In this document: piece by piece, positions 50,209-55,124 of the stretch
How the letters are laid out: every line of letters starts with the position of its first letter
How positions within the stretch are numbered: the stretch's first letter is position 1
Assembly (NCBI RefSeq): GCF_947254095.1
Contig: NZ_CAMYBV010000014.1
Span: 1 to 55,124, forward strand
Source: an uncultured Mobiluncus sp.
GTDB lineage: Bacteria; Actinomycetota; Actinomycetes; Actinomycetales; Actinomycetaceae
Direction of reading: 5' to 3'
DNA length: 55,124 nt
Position numbers and translations under genes: made by a program
The notes under the pieces: generated by a model
The model's input: the letters and a program-made list of their open reading frames with translations, nothing else
The model's database searches: none
What the model was told of the DNA's origin: nothing

Positions 50209-51543
50209 CTACAGTTCGGGGGCGTCAACCGGCTTTGACGTGCGGCGCATCCACACGCCGCCGGAAATCATAGCCGAGATACCACCGTGACGTTCCAGGG
50301 AATCCGCGCGGAAAGCCAGGTAGATATGCGCAATCACGAACGCCCAGAATATGAACATAATGGCAGCGTGAATCAACCGCATTTGTTGAATGCCAATCCA
50401 GTCATTCGGGAGAGCCATTAATTGCCAGAACAGGTTCTCATTACGGTGTGGCAGGGCGTAAAGCGCCAGGCCAATTACCATTTGGAAAGCGCCCAGCACG
50501 TAAATGGACGTGTAGGTGAGCTGCTGCAGCGGGTTGTGTGCCACGTACAGCGGACTTTCCTTGCGCAGGAACAGGTAGAACCCCAACGTCTCGCCCAGGT
50601 GTTTCCAATCTTGTTTTTTCTTTAACGGCCAGAACGTTTCCCAGCGCATATAGCGGTCCTTGGAAACGAAAGCGATAAAGACCCGAACCGCGCCGACCGC
50701 CATCCAGGTAAAAGCTGCGGTGAAGTGAATGAACCGCATAATCCCCATCAGGTATCCGATTTCGACACCACGGAAGAACGTGTCACCAAAGAACGGATCC
50801 ATGATGTAGTACCCGGTGATGGACAGCAACACAATCAACAGTACGTTCAGCCAGTGCAGGAAACGCAGACTTGCAGACCATACGCTCAAGCGGACCCAGT
50901 CCTCCGTGGTGGGGGTCAGTTCGTCGCCCTGCAAGCCGGTGCCGACCGGGCGGACGTTGACGAAACCTTCCATCTGGAATGGAGTTAGCTCACCGTTTTC
51001 GTCCACGGTAGCGGTGGCGACTCCCAAGCAGCGGTAGCCACGCGAGCCCGCCATCTGGGCGTTCTTGCGCAACAGGGTGCGCTGGGCACGTTTGGGCTGC
51101 GCCACGTTCATGACGGATTCCAAGTCGCCGCGCACAATCACGGTCTGTTTGGATTCGCCCGTCTTGGTACGTTTCATGTCAGAGATACGCGCCAGGGAAT
51201 AGCGGCGATCGCGCGGGGGGTCGAAATCCTTTTCGGGAATATCGACGTTCGGTGCGCCATGGCGGAAGCGATAGCGCAGAGATTCCTTGAGAGCGACATC
51301 TACCGGATCGGTGCTGCCCTCAGGGGATACCGCAGCCATCGCCAAGAGACGACGCATCGACAGGTCAGAACAGCTGAATCCGCCGCCAACCTCGATACCG
51401 TTCGCCTGGTTGCTGTCCGCCGCAAAGAACTGAATCTGGTTTTGTCCCTGCGGGGACGTGCCGGAAACCGGGCTGGCCTGCACGGTTCCCGTGGCCGTGC
51501 CTCCGGTCAACGCCTCCGGGGCAGGAGTGCTCTCGGTACTCAT
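50209..51543 (-). CDS. Hydrogenase b-type cytochrome with N-terminal P-type-ATPase N-domain-like region
   Basis: A 444-residue protein. Residues about 215-430 are a HyaC-type diheme cytochrome b with four membrane helices and four candidate heme ligands (H230, H273, H392, H406), passing electrons from the hydrogenase to the quinone pool. Residues about 56-200 are not part of that family: AMAAVSPEGSTDPVDVAL, DFDPPRDRRYSLARI, VIVRGDLESVM (position of KGAPE) and SRGYRCLGVA follow, in order, the nucleotide-binding domain of P-type cation ATPases. No phosphorylation (DKTGT) domain is present. Residues 1-55 are a Ser/Thr/Pro linker. ATG 51543 overlaps the hyaB stop (ATGA). Confidence 0.85.
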   Translation of the reverse strand: MSTESTPAPEALTGGTATGTVQASPVSGTSPQGQNQIQFFAADSNQANGIEVGGGFSCSDLSMRRLLAMAAVSPEGSTDPVDVALKESLRYRFRHGAPNVDIPEKDFDPPRDRRYSLARISDMKRTKTGESKQTVIVRGDLESVMNVAQPKRAQRTLLRKNAQMAGSRGYRCLGVATATVDENGELTPFQMEGFVNVRPVGTGLQGDELTPTTEDWVRLSVWSASLRFLHWLNVLLIVLLSITGYYIMDPFFGDTFFRGVEIGYLMGIMRFIHFTAAFTWMAVGAVRVFIAFVSKDRYMRWETFWPLKKKQDWKHLGETLGFYLFLRKESPLYVAHNPLQQLTYTSIYVLGAFQMVIGLALYALPHRNENLFWQLMALPNDWIGIQQMRLIHAAIMFIFWAFVIAHIYLAFRADSLERHGGISAMISGGVWMRRTSKPVDAPEL

Positions 51544-53282
51544 GAGGTCACCGCCTCGCCAACCAGATTACCGTCTGGATCGAGGATGTGAACCCCGCAG
51601 GACATGCACGGATCATAAGAGTGGATGGTGCGCATCGGTTCCAGCGGCGCTTTCGGATCCAACAGGGGGTGCGTGCCGGTACCCATTAAGGATTCTTCAT
51701 AAGGGCCGGTCACGCCGTTGGCATCACGTCCACCGGCCAGCCACGTGGTCGGTACGACCGCCTGGTACCGCTCGACCTTGCTGTTCTTAATGGAGACCCA
51801 GTGGGACAAGTTACCGCGGGCGACCTCAACGAACCCGTAACCTTGGCATTCTGCCGGCCAACTGGACGGTTCCCACTTGCTGGCATCGAAAACGTCAATC
51901 CGGCCTTCCTTAATGTTGTCGACCAGGGCGTTGTAGTCCTCCAACAGCAGCTGGGAAGAAACCCTGGCCTCGGCGGCGCGAGCGAACGTCCGACCCATCG
52001 TGGAGTTGAGCTGTGCCGGGGTAATCCCCAGGGTTGCCATAGCCTGGTCAAGTATCTGTTTGACTGGCTCGTACCCCTGCGCATACGCCAATATCATCCG
52101 CGCTATCGGACCGACCTGCATCGGTTTGCCGTCATAGCGGGGCGCTTTCGACCAGGTGTACTTATCGTTGTCACCCAGCCATTCAAAAGGCGGCTCGGGT
52201 CCGGTGTACTTGACGGTGGTTTCACCCTTGTCCGGGGTCAAACCTTTATCGTCCCCCACCGAGTACTCGTACCAAGCCGAGCTGATGAACTCTTCAATCT
52301 TGTGTGGATCGAAGGGGAGAACCTTGCTGATGTCTCCGTCCATGATGACCCCCGGCTTAATGGCCGTGTGCGAAGAGGAGATACGGGACTTATTGGGATC
52401 ACCAGCAAAAATGGACCCGGCCAAACCGACCGCGAGGTAGTTCGGGTGGGTTGCGCCAATATCGAAGTAGTCCTTGTAAACTCCGGCAATCGCCAATACA
52501 TCGGGGTAGTAGCAGTCATTGACAAACTCGATGATTTCGTCAATCCAGGTCTTGATTTGATCCATCTGTACCTGGTTGATGGACTCTGACGAGTTCGGGT
52601 CGATAGAACAAGCCATGCCGCCCACCAGGAAGTTGGGGTGGGGGTTCTTGCCGCCAAACACCGTGCAAATCCGAATCATGGACCGCTGGAACTCCAGAGC
52701 GTCCAGGTAGTGCGCCACGCACATCAGGTCGGCTTCGGGAGGCAGTCGGTAGTCCGGGTGATCCCAGTAGCCGCCGGTGAAAATCGACAGCTGACCGGAC
52801 TCGAGAATCTGTTTAATCGTGTCTCGAACTTCCGTGAAACGTTTCAGGTTGTTGCCCCGCCACTTCGAGCCGATGGATTGAGCGAACTCCACGGTTTTCT
52901 GGGGGTCCGCTTTTGCGGCGTTCACCACGTTGACGAAGTCCAGGGCGTGCAGGTGATAGAAGTGAATGACGTGATCTTGGATTTCTTGCGAACCTAGGAC
53001 CAAGGAACGAATCAACCGCGCATTTTCCGGTGGGTTGGAGCCAATCGCATCCTCTACCGCGGTGATGGAAGCGATGGCGTGTACCGAGGTGCACACCCCG
53101 CAAATACGCTGGACGAATGCCCACACATCACGAGGATCACGATTTTGGACGATGGTTTCGATACCGCGGAACTGCGTGCTGACGCTCCAGGCTTTCTTAA
53201 TCTGCTTCCCTTCGGTTTCCATCTCAATGCGCAGGTGACCCTCAATACGGGTCAACGGGTCAATAACAACTTTCTCTGCCAT
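51540..53282 (-). CDS. [NiFe]-hydrogenase large subunit (group 1, HyaB-like)
   Basis: The catalytic subunit (580 residues) of a membrane-bound uptake-type hydrogenase. Nickel ligands are C61/C64 (RICGVCTSVHA) and C559/C562 (DPCMSCGVH); the 15 residues after H565 form the extension removed by the maturation protease. DPLTRIEGHLRIE at the N-terminus is the group 1 signature. Its ATG overlaps the small-subunit stop as TAATG, and its stop overlaps the cytochrome start, so all three are translationally coupled. Confidence 0.96.
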   Translation of the reverse strand: MAEKVVIDPLTRIEGHLRIEMETEGKQIKKAWSVSTQFRGIETIVQNRDPRDVWAFVQRICGVCTSVHAIASITAVEDAIGSNPPENARLIRSLVLGSQEIQDHVIHFYHLHALDFVNVVNAAKADPQKTVEFAQSIGSKWRGNNLKRFTEVRDTIKQILESGQLSIFTGGYWDHPDYRLPPEADLMCVAHYLDALEFQRSMIRICTVFGGKNPHPNFLVGGMACSIDPNSSESINQVQMDQIKTWIDEIIEFVNDCYYPDVLAIAGVYKDYFDIGATHPNYLAVGLAGSIFAGDPNKSRISSSHTAIKPGVIMDGDISKVLPFDPHKIEEFISSAWYEYSVGDDKGLTPDKGETTVKYTGPEPPFEWLGDNDKYTWSKAPRYDGKPMQVGPIARMILAYAQGYEPVKQILDQAMATLGITPAQLNSTMGRTFARAAEARVSSQLLLEDYNALVDNIKEGRIDVFDASKWEPSSWPAECQGYGFVEVARGNLSHWVSIKNSKVERYQAVVPTTWLAGGRDANGVTGPYEESLMGTGTHPLLDPKAPLEPMRTIHSYDPCMSCGVHILDPDGNLVGEAVTS

Positions 53283-54493
53283 TACTTAGCCTCGCTGTTC
53301 TGTTCAGTAGCTTGCTCGGTTGATGACGGGTTCGGGGAACCGGTGGGAGTGTCGCCGAATGCGGCCATCGGGGAGTTCTTGGTGGCCTTGCGGTCAGCGG
53401 CGGCACGAGCGGCGGTCACGCCAGCGTGGGCAGCCACCCCGGCAGCGACGAGACCGGTCAGACCCAGACCAACCTTTTCGGCAGTAACTTCGATTCCGAA
53501 ACCAGGAACTGTAGGCAGTTTCTGGTAGAAAGGAGTGAAACGGTCAAAGAAATCCCGTTCCGTACAGCCGATACAGGGGTGACCGGCGCCGATAGGCCAA
53601 CCGGCCTTGAGGTTCCACTGGAAAATGGGGCAGGGGCTAAAGGTAGAAGGTCCTTTACAGCCTACATCGTAGAGACACCAGCCTTCGCGGGCTCCGGCAT
53701 CGTCGAAGCTGCGCACGTATTGTCCGGCGTCGAAGTGCGGACGACGTGGGCACGAGTCATGGATACGCTGACCGTAGGCAAAGAGTGGACGACCCTCGGA
53801 GTCGAGTTCGGGAGCTTTGCCGTGGGTCAAGATGTACGCCAAGGAAGCCGTGATGACCTCGCCAATCGGAGGACAGCCGGACACGTTGATGACCTGCCTG
53901 TCCTTGATGATTTCATCCACCCCAACCGCACCGGTGGGATTGGGCTTGGCAGCCTGCACTGAACCAAAGACCGCGCAAGCTCCGACTGCCAGAATCATGG
54001 TGGCGTTCTCTGCGGATTCCCGCAGTATCTGTTCGGTGGTCTTACCGCCGATGGTGCAATAGATACCACCGTCCTTGAGTGGAATGGAACCGTTGACGAC
54101 CAGGATGTGTTCCTTGGCGTTCGTGTCATCCAAGGCTTTTTCAGCGGCTTCCCCGGAGGCTGCCATCACCAGCTCGTTGTAGTTGACGGACAGCAGATTC
54201 AGGACGACTTCTTCCACTGTGGTGCCGCCGGAGCGCAGCGTAGATTCCATGCATCCGGTGCATTCCTGCAGCTGGAGCCAGACCACATTGGGTTTCGTGA
54301 TGGCTCCCAGCTTGTCAGCCAGTTCTTCACCGGCCGTCCGTGCTGCAGAGGCATGAGCCAGTTCGGGAGTCCCCACCGCGAAGATAGCTGCCAAACCGGC
54401 ACAGAACTTGACAAAGTCACGTCGGCTCACGCCGGCACTGGCAAGGTTTTCCGCGAGCGTACCCGCCCGCCAAGGTTTAATCTCATAGCTCAT
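53282..54493 (-). CDS. [NiFe]-hydrogenase small subunit, Tat-exported (HyaA-like)
   Basis: The 403-residue electron-transfer subunit. A twin-arginine signal SRRDFVKFCAGLAA (about 23-36) exports the folded heterodimer. The proximal cluster motif LQECTGCMES and downstream VGACAVFGSV, GCPPIGE, DVGCKGPSTFSPC and GHPCIGCTERDFF supply ligands of three Fe-S clusters. A hydrophobic helix (about 330-355) anchors the C-terminus, followed by a Ser/Thr/Glu-rich tail. The ATG at 54493 has GAGGGA 7 bases upstream; the longer frame is unlikely because it would displace the Tat signal. Its own promoter probably lies in the 128 bases before it. Confidence 0.95.
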   Translation of the reverse strand: MSYEIKPWRAGTLAENLASAGVSRRDFVKFCAGLAAIFAVGTPELAHASAARTAGEELADKLGAITKPNVVWLQLQECTGCMESTLRSGGTTVEEVVLNLLSVNYNELVMAASGEAAEKALDDTNAKEHILVVNGSIPLKDGGIYCTIGGKTTEQILRESAENATMILAVGACAVFGSVQAAKPNPTGAVGVDEIIKDRQVINVSGCPPIGEVITASLAYILTHGKAPELDSEGRPLFAYGQRIHDSCPRRPHFDAGQYVRSFDDAGAREGWCLYDVGCKGPSTFSPCPIFQWNLKAGWPIGAGHPCIGCTERDFFDRFTPFYQKLPTVPGFGIEVTAEKVGLGLTGLVAAGVAAHAGVTAARAAADRKATKNSPMAAFGDTPTGSPNPSSTEQATEQNSEAK

Positions 54494-54621
54494 ATGCGGT
54501 CCCTCAGTAGTAATGAACTTGGACAACAACGTCCATGCTATTATCCTACCGCGTTTTCGCAGTTGAGCCTAAAAACCGGGCAAAAAGTGCCATGCCTTTT
54601 CGCAAAGCTCAGATGACTTAT

Positions 54622-55124
54622 TCAAAGTTCTTTCAGCCATTTAACCCACGCGTCGACACCGTCGCCATTCTGGGCAGAGACTTCGATAACTTTCACGCCC
54701 GGATTGACCTGTTCGAGGTAGCTACGGAATTTGTCCATGTCGAAGTTCAAGTAGGGAGCCAAATCCATCTTGTTTACTACCACGATTTTCACCGAGCGGA
54801 ACATGACCGGGTACTTCAACGGCTTGTCCTCGCCCTCCGTGATTGAGAACAGCATAGCTTTCGCGGTTTCACCGACATCGAACTCGGCCGGGCATACCAA
54901 GTTGCCCACGTTTTCGATAATGACCAAATCCAGCTGGCTGAGATCCAAGTCGTCCAGAGCATGATGCACCATCGGGGCATCCAGGTGACATTCCCCGCCG
55001 AAACCGTGACCGGTATTCAACAGCGAAATCTGGGCGCCGTAACCGCCCAAACGCTCGGCATCCAGGGGCGTCTCAATATCGCCTTCAATAATCCCGACCC
55101 GCAGTTTACCCTGCAGCTGCGCCA
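54622..55124 (-). CDS. hypB: Hydrogenase nickel GTPase HypB, 5' end outside window
   Basis: C-terminal 167 codons of HypB, which hydrolyses GTP to insert nickel with HypA. Visible are EGDIETPLDAERL (switch region), GECHLDA (Cys-His metal-binding motif), ENVGNLVCPAEFDVGE (G3-type) and VVNKMDLAPY (NKxD, guanine specificity). The P-loop and any His-rich N-terminus lie beyond the window edge. It is upstream of hyaA on the same strand, 128 bases away. Confidence 0.93.
   Translation of the reverse strand, partial: AQLQGKLRVGIIEGDIETPLDAERLGGYGAQISLLNTGHGFGGECHLDAPMVHHALDDLDLSQLDLVIIENVGNLVCPAEFDVGETAKAMLFSITEGEDKPLKYPVMFRSVKIVVVNKMDLAPYLNFDMDKFRSYLEQVNPGVKVIEVSAQNGDGVDAWVKWLKEL

Overview
The window is a GC-rich actinobacterial chromosome segment. 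The markers are a WhiB4-type Fe-S regulator, a GlxR-type Crp protein, the actinobacterial tad/ssd pilus locus, a DUF4177-like 52-residue gene, GTG starts and apparent leaderless starts. The order crp / 52-aa gene / whiB4 / ponA2 / metallophosphoesterase matches the mycobacterial Rv3676-Rv3683 neighbourhood. Very large TSP3-repeat wall proteins, CWB2 surface proteins and anaerobe-style hydrogen metabolism suggest Actinomycetaceae, possibly a Mobiluncus-like organism (inference; no 16S is present).

Layout. 1-3.8 kb: end of a copper-type P1B ATPase and a DHA2 drug exporter. 3.9-8.9 kb: a minus-strand tad operon (Ssd, TadA, fused TadB-TadC, Flp-like pilin, TadE, TadE-like). 9.1-12.05 kb: two unknown membrane proteins with long charged or proline-rich N-termini. 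12.1-17.5 kb: the crp-whiB4-ponA2 cell-envelope block. 17.6-24.8 kb: an accessory zone with VapBC45, a deleted IS3 element, an acyltransferase plus secreted trypsin-like pair, a DUF6688 membrane protein, ParD with a frameshifted ParE, and an orphan FitA-type antitoxin. 24.8-29.2 kb: three AT-richer secreted-protein genes, including CWB2 proteins. 29.2-31.1 kb: a mostly non-coding, repeat- and hairpin-rich stretch around tRNA-Pro(CGG) and a low-molecular-weight tyrosine phosphatase. 31.1-33.7 kb: a divergent SPFH (YdjI-like) / DUF4428 zinc-ribbon pair with two matching operator-like palindromes between them. 34.3-44.6 kb: two huge LARTG-anchored surface proteins. 44.8-46.6 kb: a UroD-like protein lacking key active-site residues, and an Hsp20 gene preceded by both HAIR-like and CIRCE elements. 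46.7-55.1 kb: a [NiFe]-hydrogenase region.

The hydrogenase region encodes a Tat-exported small subunit, a large subunit, a b-type cytochrome, the maturation protease, HypA, HypB, HypC and a large-subunit homologue without the distal nickel ligands, resembling the HupK/HoxV assembly scaffold. HyaA, HyaB, the cytochrome and the protease are translationally coupled or tightly packed. The most striking observation is that the cytochrome b subunit carries an N-terminal domain of about 145 residues that reads like the nucleotide-binding (N) domain of a P-type ATPase, an architecture I do not know from any hydrogenase. The copper ATPase also has an unusual arrangement, with a heavy-metal-binding domain inserted inside its ATP-binding region.
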